A stretch of DNA of 64,000 bases from NCBI RefSeq assembly GCF_007995095.1, contig NZ_VOPY01000002.1, forward strand, positions 682,001 through 746,000. Direction: 5' to 3'. This stretch comes from Flavisphingopyxis soli (GTDB lineage Bacteria > Pseudomonadota > Alphaproteobacteria > Sphingomonadales > Sphingomonadaceae). Shown piece after piece: positions 37,601-46,370 of the stretch. The notes below the pieces were generated by a model. It saw only the letters and a list, made by a program, of their open reading frames with translations, did not search any database and was not told the DNA's origin. Position 1 is the stretch's first letter. Each line of letters starts with the position of its first letter. Made by a program: the position numbers and the translations under genes.

Positions 37601-38178
37601 TCGCCGGGGGTCTCACTCTCGATGCGCAGCTGAGCGCGGGTGCCTATGACATCGATGCCGCCCGTTCGATCGCGGTCGGCCTCACGACCTACGACCTCAG
37701 CTCGAACAGCACGCCGTTCACGCTGACCAGTGAACTCGGGCTGAGCAAGGAGCTCTCGACGAGTTCGGCGATTGCGATCACGCCGCGGGTTGCGGTGCGC
37801 TATGCGAATATCAAGTTCGACCGCGTGGCCGAGCGGGGCGGCGGTCCTGCCCTGCAGTACCAGCTCGACAATTATGAAAGCCTGCAGGGTCGCGCAGGCC
37901 TGCGGATCGCCGGCAAGGGCAGCATCCAGCCCTACGTAACCGGCACCTATGTCCACGATTTCGACAACAAGCCCGACCAGTTCGGTGCGAACTTCGTCGG
38001 TGGCGTCGGCCCCAACGCCTTCTTCGCGCTTCCCGGCGACGATCAGGACTGGGCCGAAGTCGGCGCGGGCATCAGCACGACGGGACCTGTCTCGATCGGC
38101 ATCTCCGCCGAAACGACGATCGGCCGGTCGGACGTCAGCTACCAGACCTATCGCGCATCGGTCTCGGTCAAGTTCTGA
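34621..38178 (+). CDS. Autotransporter with trypsin-like serine protease passenger
   Basis: This is an 1185-residue type Va autotransporter candidate. An extended N-terminus and signal peptide end near AQA (cleavage about residue 34). The passenger has a chymotrypsin-fold protease part: His165 in FAAHCVNDD, Asp236 in YSDIAMAAL and Ser366 in SGDSGGPLILDD form a plausible triad. An extended beta-helix-like region follows (WEDATHW; MDVTQYSGMMRVNGS). The last about 270 residues form the translocator barrel, ending with the terminal aromatic residue in SVSVKF. It could cleave itself or surface substrates; the target is unknown. A strong terminator follows. Confidence 0.9.
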   Translation: MKISQVRRSSSHRRIALLGTVAGIAMMTATGAQAQSATPEAATPVSDVVIGLSPIKDFLAPQGNTIGISGNLGSASDLVTGPLTGDYREAQNAATGQYTAYTQQTLTPVAPSPQIVIADPGTPTTARDPNDITGVGQMIVDQQNGYIGLCTATLINPRTVIFAAHCVNDDAATDYGAANGGKPIGFGFAGNALPGILDWYFGTHQTNTANAFYNSNYVTYNPGSLEPEASSFLYSDIAMAALDTPAAGIPTWALMFSQLPDPGAIDADGTGYHVVIEGYGNTGTGTTGSGGSDFRRRIAENTLGALASLDDFETFLFGSPNGLYQNLYWIDFDDPRRGTATASPYDFNAWRDNALPNEGITASGDSGGPLILDDTYDTPLVIGVLSGGYTRFFGGQPANGYGTASFYQPLYLYWDWIVANNPYHYVSAQAGDGNWEDATHWISSLDPNYMVLNAAGDLVNGIPTSPGEGTNPGAGFGQACYQVTIGYNDCYDIATGNETVSGDPIGTINNGKGYASVDGLTAFNPALEASTGSGLITTGVIEQLALPNATLGNGLPGATGFVPNNSDGDPVNGVAPRYFDVTLSANGTTKLSSDVTIDRLTIAGIGAALDITSAGSLTSLMDVTQYSGMMRVNGSLTSVGDYFLMSGGLQGSGIINAPYFTSMAGVISPGTPTTTGTLTFNGNVILASGNVYMANLGTNGVSDLIDVKATNETAGTAYIDGTVIFNAASGALVRDGNTYTILTAEGGVFGTFNTPGAISAILTPTLTYTPNAVQVEVEAGLYADVIDSSSPIQSAFAQLLDQNRVQYGVYSDLFGPLDVLSQSAVQAALESFAPRTQPLMQSMGTAALDATSRLLRDRMANVGDGSEGGSVAFYGAPGGVLGTMSASAMISASDALASGAPDRVVENALPEDISAYFAGGYIDGKSDGAPTAVPYVGDEFDGYYFSGGLEKAFAGDGFAGIAVTYAHMKGKPGDPTRSVKGNLYQLSFYGANRFAGGLTLDAQLSAGAYDIDAARSIAVGLTTYDLSSNSTPFTLTSELGLSKELSTSSAIAITPRVAVRYANIKFDRVAERGGGPALQYQLDNYESLQGRAGLRIAGKGSIQPYVTGTYVHDFDNKPDQFGANFVGGVGPNAFFALPGDDQDWAEVGAGISTTGPVSIGISAETTIGRSDVSYQTYRASVSVKF

Positions 38179-38199
38179 CCCGATCGCGATGACAGGGAC

Positions 38200-38231
38200 G
38201 GGCGGCCCGGCAACGGGCCGCCCTTTTCTTT
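38200..38231 (+). terminator. Rho-independent terminator of autotransporter
   Basis: A perfect 10-bp stem GGGCGGCCCG / CGGGCCGCCC with GCAA loop is followed by TTTTCTTT, 22 bp after the stop codon. This is the clearest intrinsic terminator in the window. Confidence 0.88.
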
Positions 38232-38304
38232 GCGCGATTGTAGAGAGCCGTTGGACTGCAAACCGTTGTCGTGAGCGACGCAGCAGGCGCCGACCACCGG
38301 CGCT

Positions 38305-38472
38305 TTAAGGGCGTGAAACGTCCTCTTCATTGCCCTCTTCGTCGATCAATATTCTCTGTGCAGCGCCATCGAGATCGTCGAACTGGCCCGAGCGCATCGC
38401 CCAGAAAAACGCCGCGAGTCCGCACAGCCCCAATCCCAGTGCTACGGGGATGAGGATGGCGAGCCCGTTCAC
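38305..38472 (-). CDS. ccoS: cbb3 oxidase maturation protein CcoS
   Basis: This is a 55-residue protein with a GTG start at 38472 that overlaps the ccoI TGA (GTGA). A single transmembrane segment (ILIPVALGLGLCGLAAFFWA) is followed by RSGQFDDLDGAAQRIL and an acidic end, matching CcoS. It is needed to insert haem and copper cofactors into cbb3 oxidase in characterised bacteria. It is too short to be listed by a usual ORF threshold. Confidence 0.88.
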   Translation of the reverse strand: MNGLAILIPVALGLGLCGLAAFFWAMRSGQFDDLDGAAQRILIDEEGNEEDVSRP

Positions 38473-40610
38473 TTGGCGCTCCCGGCCAGGCGCAGAGCAT
38501 TGCCGACGACGATCAGCGAACTCATCGACATGGCGATCGCGGCGACCAGCGGCGTTACCAAGCCGGCGATCGCGATCGGGACGGCAAACGCATTGTACGC
38601 GATCGCGAGGGCAAAGTTTTCCCGGACGATGTGCCGCGTCTGGCGGGCGACGCGAACGGCGAGAGCCACCGGCATGATCCCCGGGCTGGTGAAGACCGCG
38701 TCGGCGGCCTGTTGGCCGACATCGCTGGCCGTCCCTGGCGCCATCGACACATGCGCCGCGGCAAGCGCAGGCCCGTCGTTGAGACCGTCTCCGACCATCA
38801 GAACGTTCCGGCCTTCATCCGCCAGCGCTTTAAGCGCATCGACCTTTGCCCTGGGATCGGCAGCGGCGACAAACGACAGGCCATGCGCATTGGCCAGCCG
38901 CCCGACCGGCCCCGCCGCGTCGCCCGAAAGGATCGAGGACTCGATGCCGAGCCTCTCCAGCGCGACCAGCATCGGGCCAACATCGGCACGCGGCTGGTCA
39001 CGGAACGAAATGTCGCGGCTCCGGTCGCCGATCGTCAGGCGGACGGTCGGAACCGACGGATTGTCCGCCCGGCCGAGCGAAACAATCTGGCCCTGCCAGC
39101 GGCCGCTGATCCCTACGCCGGGGACCTCCGAGATGTTGCCGACCTCGCTCGCGCCGACCGCCTCGCTTGCCAGCGCGGCATGAAGCGCGCGCGAGAGCGG
39201 GTGGCGGCTCGCGCTCGCCAGCGCCAGGGCGATCGATTTTTCGTCGTCTGACAGCGCCTCGAGCGAGACCGGGTGGGGCGTGCCGAGGGTCAGGGTGCCG
39301 GTCTTGTCGAACACGGCGCGGTCGACGCTCGCGAGCCGTTCGAGCGCGCTGCCGTCCTTGATCAATACGCCGCGCTTGAGCAGCGCACCGACCGCCACCA
39401 CCTGCGCCGCGGGGACGGCCAGCCCGAGCGCGCACGGACAGGTAATGATAAGGACCGAAATCGCGACCAGCAGCGACTGATGGAGTCCCGCGCCGGCGAT
39501 CATCCAGCCCGCGAACGTAGCGAGCGCCAGGCTGTGGACCGCGGGGGCATAGATCCGGGCGGCGCGATCAGCGACGCGGACGTAGAATGATCGGTGCTGG
39601 CCGACATCGTCCATCAGCCGCGCGAGATCGGCGATCGTCGTATCCCCTCCCGCGGCGGTTACGCGGACCGAAACCGGCGCGCCGACGTTGGTTGTTCCCG
39701 CCAGGACCGTATCGCCCTCGCCGCGTGCCTGCGGTTCGCTTTCGCCGGTCAGCATCGCATTATCGAACGCGCTGCTGCCTTTCACGATGACGCCGTCGGC
39801 GGCGAGGTTTTCGCCCGCCGCGACGATCATGACTTGCCCGGGTTCGAGCGCGGCAGCCGCGACCCATTGCGTGTCCCCCGCCGGGCCGACGACCAGCGCC
39901 TGCAACGCGGTGTGTTTCATCAGCGCACCGATGCCCTGACGGGCCCGGTCGCGCATCATCGCGTCGAGGACGCGGCCGGCAAGGAGGAAGAAGAGCAGCA
40001 TCACCGCGCCGTCGAAATAGGCGTGCGCCCCGCCGGTTGCGGTTTCGTAAAGGCTCAGCCCCGTCGCCAGCAAAACGCCGATCGAGATCGGCACGTCCAT
40101 GTTGGTATGGCGTTGGCGCAGCACCTTGGCCGCCGAGATAAAGAACGGCCGTCCGGCGTAGGCGACGACCGGAATCGCGATCATCGCCGACAGCCAGTGA
40201 AAGATTTCGCGGGTCGCGCCGTCGGCCCCCGACCAGACGCCGACCGACAGCAGCATGATGTTCATCATGCCGAACCCGGCAACCGCGAGCGCCTTCAACA
40301 GCGAGCGGGTCTCGTTGCGATCCTCGCCAAATGGAGCGTCGGCGAGCGCCTGGGCTTCGAAGCCGATCCGCTCGAGTGCGTTTACGAGATCGCGGTCATC
40401 GATATCGGGTCGATGACGGACAGCGACGCGCTTCGCGGAAAAGTTTACGCGCGCCGACACGACGCCGTCGACCGCCAGAAGTCCGCGTTCGATCTTGCCG
40501 ATACATCCCGCGCACCGCATGCCGGGCACGATAAAGCGGCTGTCGATCGGCGACGAAGCGTCCGCGGGTCCCGGCGCGACCGCCGGCGACAGGACAGTCG
40601 GAGCGTTCAC
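38469..40610 (-). CDS. ccoI: Copper-exporting P1B-type ATPase of cbb3 assembly
   Basis: This is a 713-residue heavy-metal P-type ATPase (FixI/CcoI type). The N-terminal metal-binding domain has GMRCAGCIGKIE, the transmembrane CPC motif is in ITCPCALGLAVP, the phosphorylation motif is FDKTGTLTLG and the hinge is MVGDGLNDGPALAAAHVS. It supplies copper for the CcoN active site in known systems. The gene overlaps ccoH by 4 bases and ccoS by 4 bases. Confidence 0.95.
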   Translation of the reverse strand: MNAPTVLSPAVAPGPADASSPIDSRFIVPGMRCAGCIGKIERGLLAVDGVVSARVNFSAKRVAVRHRPDIDDRDLVNALERIGFEAQALADAPFGEDRNETRSLLKALAVAGFGMMNIMLLSVGVWSGADGATREIFHWLSAMIAIPVVAYAGRPFFISAAKVLRQRHTNMDVPISIGVLLATGLSLYETATGGAHAYFDGAVMLLFFLLAGRVLDAMMRDRARQGIGALMKHTALQALVVGPAGDTQWVAAAALEPGQVMIVAAGENLAADGVIVKGSSAFDNAMLTGESEPQARGEGDTVLAGTTNVGAPVSVRVTAAGGDTTIADLARLMDDVGQHRSFYVRVADRAARIYAPAVHSLALATFAGWMIAGAGLHQSLLVAISVLIITCPCALGLAVPAAQVVAVGALLKRGVLIKDGSALERLASVDRAVFDKTGTLTLGTPHPVSLEALSDDEKSIALALASASRHPLSRALHAALASEAVGASEVGNISEVPGVGISGRWQGQIVSLGRADNPSVPTVRLTIGDRSRDISFRDQPRADVGPMLVALERLGIESSILSGDAAGPVGRLANAHGLSFVAAADPRAKVDALKALADEGRNVLMVGDGLNDGPALAAAHVSMAPGTASDVGQQAADAVFTSPGIMPVALAVRVARQTRHIVRENFALAIAYNAFAVPIAIAGLVTPLVAAIAMSMSSLIVVGNALRLAGSAK

Positions 40611-41083
40611 CGCACGTCTCGCACCGCCGCAAATCGCGTGTCCCCCTGGACGATCGTGAGATGCAAGGTCCAGCGTCCGGGCGGCAATCGAGCGAGCGAG
40701 CGATAGCCTCCGCCCTCCGCACGCGCGAATGCCAGATCGATCGGTTCGGAACGGCCGAGCGGATGGCGCACGATCGCGCTGACCTTGGCATTGTCCAGCG
40801 GGGCCCCATCGGCGTCGGTTACGGTGACGAAGACGTGCGCATCGGCGCCGCGCGTCGCGGTAACCTGCCAGCCCAGTTTCGCTTGCGCACGGGCCTCGTC
40901 GAGCCAGCCGTTATACTGTTGGCTGGCGACATAGCTGTTATCGACGACAGTGCCGCCGAAGGTGCCGATGGCAAAGCGCGCCATGGTAAAGTTGACGGCG
41001 AAAATCGTCCCGAAAAACGCGATCAGGATGAACCACATGTGGCGCCCGGTGAAGCGCCGCGGCGAACCGGGTTGATCCTTCAT
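40607..41083 (-). CDS. ccoH: FixH/CcoH family protein
   Basis: This is a 158-residue protein with one N-terminal transmembrane helix (MWFILIAFFGTIFAVNFTM) and a periplasmic beta-rich FixH domain (VVDNSYVASQQYNGWLDEAR). FixH/CcoH assists assembly of cbb3 oxidase in characterised species. It overlaps ccoG and ccoI by 4 bases each, so it is translated with them. Confidence 0.93.
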   Translation of the reverse strand: MKDQPGSPRRFTGRHMWFILIAFFGTIFAVNFTMARFAIGTFGGTVVDNSYVASQQYNGWLDEARAQAKLGWQVTATRGADAHVFVTVTDADGAPLDNAKVSAIVRHPLGRSEPIDLAFARAEGGGYRSLARLPPGRWTLHLTIVQGDTRFAAVRDVR

Positions 41084-42579
41084 GGCGCGACCTCCGGGCG
41101 TTCGAAACGCGTTTTTTCGCTGTCGGACCCGCCGGCTTCATCGAGGGCGCGAACGGTAAAGGTGAAATCTTCGAAGGCCGGACCGTTGCCCGATGCGGCC
41201 ATGAATACGCGCAGCCGCACGACGCTATCGGGCGGCGCGGTCGTAACTATCCGCTGCGACGCCTGTTCGCGGCTGCCGTCGTCGGACCATATCACCGCAT
41301 TGTCGATTCCCGACAGCGTCACTTCGAGCCGCCGTGGCCGTGTCTGCATGTTGCGGATTTTGAGCGTGTAGTTGTTGCGCACCGAGCCGTCCGACAGCTG
41401 GACATAGGCAGGATTGCGATCCTGCAGGACACTGATGTCGAGATGGCTGCGGGTGCCGAGCATGAACAGCATGGCGACGCCAATCGCCCCCCAGCCGGCA
41501 AAATAGAGCAAGGTGCGTGGCCGCAGCACGTTGCGCCACGCCGACCGCGGCGCCTCACCCTTTTGTTCGCGGGCGGCGTCCTCGTACGTGACATAATCGA
41601 TCAGGCCGCGTGGCCGGCCGACCTGGTCCATGACATTGTTGCATGCATCGATGCACAATGCGCAGGTGATGCAGCCGATCTGCGTTCCTTCGCGAATGTC
41701 GATTCCGGTCGGGCACACGTTGACGCATTGCAGGCAGTCGATGCAGTCGCCGAACACCCCCGGGCTCTTGTTGGCCTGCTTGACGCTGCCGCGCGGTTCG
41801 CCGCGCCACGTCTTGTAGGTTACCAGCGCCGATCGCTCGTCCATCATCGCCGCCTGGATCCGCGGCCAGGGGCACATGTAGATGCAGAACTGTTCGCGCA
41901 GGAAGCCGCCAAGGATGAAGGTCGTCGCGGTCAGGATCGCGACGGTGGTATAGGCGACCAGGGGCGCCTCGCCCGCAAAGAACTGCCGCGCGAGCGACGG
42001 CGCATCGGCGAAGTAGAATATCCACGCACCGCCCGTGGCGACCGCGATCATCAGCCAGATCGACCATTTGACCAGCCGCCGCGCGATCTTCGCCGGCCCC
42101 CACGGGGCCTTTTCCAGCCGCACCTGCGCATTGTGGTCGCCGTCGATAAAGCGCTCGATGTGCTGGAACAGGTCGGTCCATACGGTCTGCGGACAGGTAT
42201 AGCCGCACCATGCGCGCCCGAACACCGAGGTGACGAGGAACAGCCCGATACCCGCCATGACCAGCAGGCCCGCGACATAATAGAATTCGTGCGGCCAGAT
42301 CTCGATCGCGAACATGTAAAAACGGCGATGGGCGAGATCGACCAGCACCGCCTGGTCGGGCGCATAGGCCCCGCGATCCCAGCGCAGCCACGGGGTCACG
42401 TAATAAACCGCGAGCGTCACCGCCATGATGACCCATTTCAGGCGGCGATAGAATCCATCGACCGCCTGGGGGAAGACCGGTTTGCGCTTTTCATAAAGGC
42501 TGCGCTTGTCGGCGAGCACGTGCTGGGTGATCTCGCCGCGTGCTCTCGACGTGTCGACATCCTGTTCAGGGGCGTTCAT
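41080..42579 (-). CDS. ccoG: Cytochrome c oxidase accessory protein CcoG
   Basis: This is a 499-residue membrane-bound ferredoxin-like protein of the FixG/CcoG family. Multiple helices precede cysteine clusters CGYTCPQTVW, CIDCLQCVNVCPTG and CITCALCIDACNNVM, followed by a C-terminal Ig-like domain. Family work assigns CcoG a role in Cu(II) reduction during cbb3 maturation. It overlaps ccoP by 14 bases. Confidence 0.95.
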   Translation of the reverse strand: MNAPEQDVDTSRARGEITQHVLADKRSLYEKRKPVFPQAVDGFYRRLKWVIMAVTLAVYYVTPWLRWDRGAYAPDQAVLVDLAHRRFYMFAIEIWPHEFYYVAGLLVMAGIGLFLVTSVFGRAWCGYTCPQTVWTDLFQHIERFIDGDHNAQVRLEKAPWGPAKIARRLVKWSIWLMIAVATGGAWIFYFADAPSLARQFFAGEAPLVAYTTVAILTATTFILGGFLREQFCIYMCPWPRIQAAMMDERSALVTYKTWRGEPRGSVKQANKSPGVFGDCIDCLQCVNVCPTGIDIREGTQIGCITCALCIDACNNVMDQVGRPRGLIDYVTYEDAAREQKGEAPRSAWRNVLRPRTLLYFAGWGAIGVAMLFMLGTRSHLDISVLQDRNPAYVQLSDGSVRNNYTLKIRNMQTRPRRLEVTLSGIDNAVIWSDDGSREQASQRIVTTAPPDSVVRLRVFMAASGNGPAFEDFTFTVRALDEAGGSDSEKTRFERPEVAP

Positions 42580-43483
42580 CGACCTTCACCTCGGGATCGG
42601 CCGCAACGGCAATAAAATCCTCGCCTCCGCCTAGCGAATGGACATAGGCGGCAAGCATCTTGATCGTTACCGGGTCGAGCCTGTTGCCCCAGGCGGGCAT
42701 GACGCCGTAGCGGGCGTTCGTGACCGTTGCGGTCAGCGTCGCGCGATCGCCGCCATAAAGCCAGATCGGATCGGTCAGATTGGGCGCGCCGAATTCGCGT
42801 TTCCCCTTGGCATCGGCCCCGTGACAGACCGCGCAATTGGCGGCGAATACCGCTGCACCGCGGCGGGCCGAAGCGCTTGCCTTGTCCTGTCCCGAGACGG
42901 TCCTGACATAGGATACGACGTCTGCAATCGCGCGCGCATCGAGAATGCCGTCGCGACCGAAGGCGGGCATTTGCGACATCCGCGTGCCCTCATGGCCGGG
43001 CTGGCGAACACCGTTGGTCAGCGTGTATTCGATCGCCTTGAGATCGCCGCCCCACAGCCAGTCATCGTCATTGAGATTGGGATAGCCCTTGCGGCCCGAC
43101 GCACCCGAGCCGTGGCACTGGACGCACGAGACCTTGAATGCCGAACGTCCGCCTTCGACCGCCGCGCGCATCAGGCGGCTGTCTTCGGGCAAGCGTTCGA
43201 TCGGGATCCGGCTCAACGCTTCGAGCATCGGCGCGCGGCGGTTCGCCTCGGCCTGCATTTCCTCGGCGAGCTGGCCGCGGCTCGACCAACCGAGCGTTCC
43301 CTTGGTCGCGCCGGTAATCCCGGGCAGCGCCGGATAGAGTATGACATAACCGATCGCGAACGCGATCGACGCGTAGAACGTCCACAGCCACCAGCGCGGC
43401 ATCGGCGTGTCGAGTTCCTCGATCCCGTCCCATTCGTGACCGACCGTTTCGGTACCGGTCGGCTCGTCGATCCGTTTAGTCAT
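42566..43483 (-). CDS. ccoP: cbb3 oxidase subunit III (dihaem cytochrome c)
   Basis: This is a 305-residue subunit starting at ATG 43483 ([10 protein letters not shown]). One N-terminal transmembrane helix (WWLWTFYASIAFAIGYVILY) is followed by two cytochrome c domains with haem motifs CVQCH and CAVCH. It transfers electrons from the periplasmic cytochrome to CcoO. It overlaps ccoQ by 8 bases. An ATG 10 codons upstream is less likely. Confidence 0.96.
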   Translation of the reverse strand: MTKRIDEPTGTETVGHEWDGIEELDTPMPRWWLWTFYASIAFAIGYVILYPALPGITGATKGTLGWSSRGQLAEEMQAEANRRAPMLEALSRIPIERLPEDSRLMRAAVEGGRSAFKVSCVQCHGSGASGRKGYPNLNDDDWLWGGDLKAIEYTLTNGVRQPGHEGTRMSQMPAFGRDGILDARAIADVVSYVRTVSGQDKASASARRGAAVFAANCAVCHGADAKGKREFGAPNLTDPIWLYGGDRATLTATVTNARYGVMPAWGNRLDPVTIKMLAAYVHSLGGGEDFIAVAADPEVKVDERP

Positions 43484-43664
43484 CGTGGCGCGCCTCCGCA
43501 CTGTCGTCCTCATCGAATATCATGCGCGCCGCACGATCGTTTTGTGCGCGATTGCCGGGACGAAACGGCCAGAGCACGAGGACCAGGAAAATCGCGATCA
43601 TCACCATCAGGGCCCAGCTGTCGGCGAAATGCCGCATGGCGTCATAGGTCGAATGGCTGCTCAT
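43476..43664 (-). CDS. ccoQ: cbb3 oxidase subunit IV
   Basis: This is a 62-residue small membrane subunit (FixQ) with a single hydrophobic helix ([18 protein letters not shown]) followed by the conserved RPGNRA turn and an acidic tail. It is placed between ccoO and ccoP as usual. It overlaps ccoO by 4 bases and ccoP by 8 bases. Confidence 0.93.
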   Translation of the reverse strand: MSSHSTYDAMRHFADSWALMVMIAIFLVLVLWPFRPGNRAQNDRAARMIFDEDDSAEARHDD

Positions 43665-44407
43665 TTTTTCGCCTCCGACTGCTGCTCGAGCGCGGCTGCG
43701 CTCTCGGTATCGACCAGCGTGCCGAGCATCTGGAGATAGGCGACGAGCGCATCCATCTCGGTCAACCGCGTCGGGTCGCCGTCGAAGTCACGCACCTGCG
43801 CCTTGGGATAGCGCTTCTGGAAATCGCTCGGATCGGCCTCGGCATCGCCCTGCAGCGCGAGGTCCGCATTGGCCTTAGTGATATCGTCCTTGCTGTAGGG
43901 CACTCCGACGCGTGAAAGCGCGAGGAGGTGGGCCCCCATGTCGAGATCGTTGATCTCACGATTGGCGAGGAAGGCGTACGGCGGCATGATCGATTCAGGC
44001 ACCACCGAGCGAGGATCGGTCAGGTGCTGCACGTGCCATTCGTCCGAATAGCGATTGCCGACGCGGGCCAGATCGGGACCGGTCCGCTTCGAGCCCCATT
44101 GGAACGGATGGTCATACATCGATTCGGCTGCCAGGCTGTAATGGCCATAGCGCTCGACCTCGTCGCGGAACGGACGGATCATCTGGCTGTGGCACGCGTA
44201 ACAGCCTTCGCGGACGTAGATGTTGCGCCCCGCCTGTTCGAGCGGTGTGTAGGGCCGCATGCCCTCGACCTTTTCGACCGTCGAATCGATCCAGAACAGC
44301 GGCGCGATCTCGACGATGCCGCCGATCGCGACGGCGATGAAGGCGAGCACGGCAAGCAACGTGATGTTGCGTTCGATCTTGCGATGGGTGGTGAGAAAAT
44401 CTGCCAT
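43661..44407 (-). CDS. ccoO: cbb3 oxidase subunit II (monohaem cytochrome c)
   Basis: This is a 248-residue subunit from ATG 44407 ([14 protein letters not shown]). One N-terminal helix is followed by a cytochrome c domain with haem motif CYACH and a distal region including [20 protein letters not shown]. It lies 5 bp after ccoN. The upstream frame is a shadow of ccoN. Confidence 0.96.
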   Translation of the reverse strand: MADFLTTHRKIERNITLLAVLAFIAVAIGGIVEIAPLFWIDSTVEKVEGMRPYTPLEQAGRNIYVREGCYACHSQMIRPFRDEVERYGHYSLAAESMYDHPFQWGSKRTGPDLARVGNRYSDEWHVQHLTDPRSVVPESIMPPYAFLANREINDLDMGAHLLALSRVGVPYSKDDITKANADLALQGDAEADPSDFQKRYPKAQVRDFDGDPTRLTEMDALVAYLQMLGTLVDTESAAALEQQSEAKK

Positions 44408-44412
44408 GTCGA

Positions 44413-46080
44413 TTACTCCGCCGATTGCGGCGCGGCCGCGGGCAAGGGGCGATCGGCAGCGGGATCGAACGCCGGCTGACCCATCGGGCTTTCCTCGCGC
44501 AGGCGCCCGGCGATCGTCATCCATACGTTGACCACCATGACGATCCCCCCGGTCAGGTAGAACAGGCCACCGACACCGCGGATGAGGTAATAGGGCTTCA
44601 TCGCTGCGACGACCTCGACGAACGAATAGACGAGGTAGTTGTCAGCCCCGTATTCGCGCCACATCAGGCCCTGCGTGATCCCGGCCACCCACATCGCCGA
44701 CGCGTAGAGAACGATGCCGATCGTCGCGAGCCAGAAGTGCCAGTTGACCATGCGCAGCGAATAGAGCCGTTGGCGGTGCCACAGGCGCGGGGTGAGGTAA
44801 TAGATCGCGGCAAAGGTGATCATGCCGTTCCAGCCGAGCGCGCCGGCATGGACATGGCCGATCGTCCACTCGGTATAATGGCTGAGCGAATTGACCGCCT
44901 TGATCGAAAGCATGGGGCCTTCGAACGTCGCCATGCCGTAGAAGGCCAGCGCGGCGACCATCATGCGGATGATCGGATCGGTGCGGATCTTGTCCCACGC
45001 ACCGTTGAGCGTCATCAGCCCGTTGATCATGCCGCCCCAGCTCGGCATCCACAGCATCACCGAGAACACCATGCCGAGCGTCTGCGCCCAGTCGGGCAGC
45101 GCGGTGTAATGGAGGTGGTGGGGACCGGCCCAGATGTAGAGGAAGATCAGCGACCAGAAATGGAGGATCGACAGCCGATAACTGTAGATCGGTCGTTCGG
45201 CCTGCTTGGGGACGAAATAGTACATCATCGCGAGGAACGGCACGGTCAGGAAGAACGCGACCGCGTTATGCCCGTACCACCATTGCGTCAGCGCATCCTG
45301 GACACCGGCGAAGGCCGAGTAGGAATGCGAGCCGGTCAGCGAGACCGGGATCGCCAGGTTGTTGACGATGTGGAGCATCGCGATGGTGATGATGAACGAC
45401 AGATAGAACCAGTTGGCGACGTAGATATGCGGCTCGCGGCGCCGCGCGAGCGTACCGACGAAGACGACCAGATAGGCGACCCAGACGACCGTCAGCCACA
45501 GGTCGACATACCATTCGGGTTCGGCATATTCGCGGCTCTCGGTGACGCCGAGGAGATAGCCCGAGGCGGCGAGCACGATGAACAGCTGGTAACCCCAGAA
45601 GACGAAGCGGGCGAGGCCCGGGAAGGCGAGCCGGGCCCGGCAGGTGCGCTGGACGACGTAAAAGCTCGTCGCGATGAGCGCATTGCCGCCGAACGCAAAG
45701 ATTACCGCAGAGGTATGCAGCGGCCGCATGCGTCCGAAAGTCGTGAACTCGTTGCTCAGGTTGAGCGCGGGAAAAACGAGCTGGAAGGCGATGATGACGC
45801 CGACGAGAAAGCCGATCACACCCCAGAAGACGGTCGCGATAACGCCCCAGCGGATCGGATCGTCGTCATAGCGTTCTGGATCGGCGGGCGAACGGATGAT
45901 GCCGCGCGCCAGCGCCGCATAATCGGTGCGACTGACCGTCAGCCACAGCACGACCAGCGCCGCCGCTGCGACGATGCCCATATGAACAGCAAATCCGCGG
46001 TCCGCGGCAAGCGCAATGCCGACCATGGCAAGGAGGACAACCCCAAGCCATGCCGCCGTCCGGACGATTAGTGATTCCAC
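44413..46080 (-). CDS. ccoN: cbb3 oxidase catalytic subunit I
   Basis: This is a 555-residue, multi-helix haem-copper oxidase subunit with high oxygen affinity. His-rich functional motifs seen are [50 protein letters not shown] and [19 protein letters not shown], which carry haem and CuB ligands. It is the first gene of ccoNOQPGHIS, with a perfect FNR/FixK box 62 bp before its start. It serves terminal respiration under low oxygen. Confidence 0.97.
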   Translation of the reverse strand: MESLIVRTAAWLGVVLLAMVGIALAADRGFAVHMGIVAAAALVVLWLTVSRTDYAALARGIIRSPADPERYDDDPIRWGVIATVFWGVIGFLVGVIIAFQLVFPALNLSNEFTTFGRMRPLHTSAVIFAFGGNALIATSFYVVQRTCRARLAFPGLARFVFWGYQLFIVLAASGYLLGVTESREYAEPEWYVDLWLTVVWVAYLVVFVGTLARRREPHIYVANWFYLSFIITIAMLHIVNNLAIPVSLTGSHSYSAFAGVQDALTQWWYGHNAVAFFLTVPFLAMMYYFVPKQAERPIYSYRLSILHFWSLIFLYIWAGPHHLHYTALPDWAQTLGMVFSVMLWMPSWGGMINGLMTLNGAWDKIRTDPIIRMMVAALAFYGMATFEGPMLSIKAVNSLSHYTEWTIGHVHAGALGWNGMITFAAIYYLTPRLWHRQRLYSLRMVNWHFWLATIGIVLYASAMWVAGITQGLMWREYGADNYLVYSFVEVVAAMKPYYLIRGVGGLFYLTGGIVMVVNVWMTIAGRLREESPMGQPAFDPAADRPLPAAAPQSAE

Positions 46081-46141
46081 GAGTCTTGCCCCTCAATTTG
46101 TCGATTCGGCCGGTCATTGGCGGGAATTGCAGACAGCAACA

Positions 46142-46155
46142 TTGATCACGATCAA
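46142..46155. promoter_or_regulatory. FNR/FixK (anaerobox) operator upstream of ccoN
   Basis: TTGATCACGATCAA is a perfect TTGAT-N4-ATCAA dyad, 62 bp upstream of ccoN. It is the known binding sequence of FNR/FixK-type regulators, which activate cbb3 oxidase at low oxygen. An FnrL-like gene lies 220 bp upstream on the same strand. Confidence 0.9.
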
Positions 46156-46370
46156 TTTGCGTCAATCAGTCATCGCAAGTCTTGTTGCCCACGCCCGCGA
46201 TCCCCCATCGCATCATCACTTCACTATGGACCTACCGGGCGACCATCACAATGTTTCCGTCAGTCACGATCGCCTGAGCCAACGCAAGACCGCCGAAAAC
46301 CGCACTAACTGACCTTCGATTCGGCCAGATTGGCAAGCGTGGCACGATCGAGGATGGAAATTGTGTCGCG

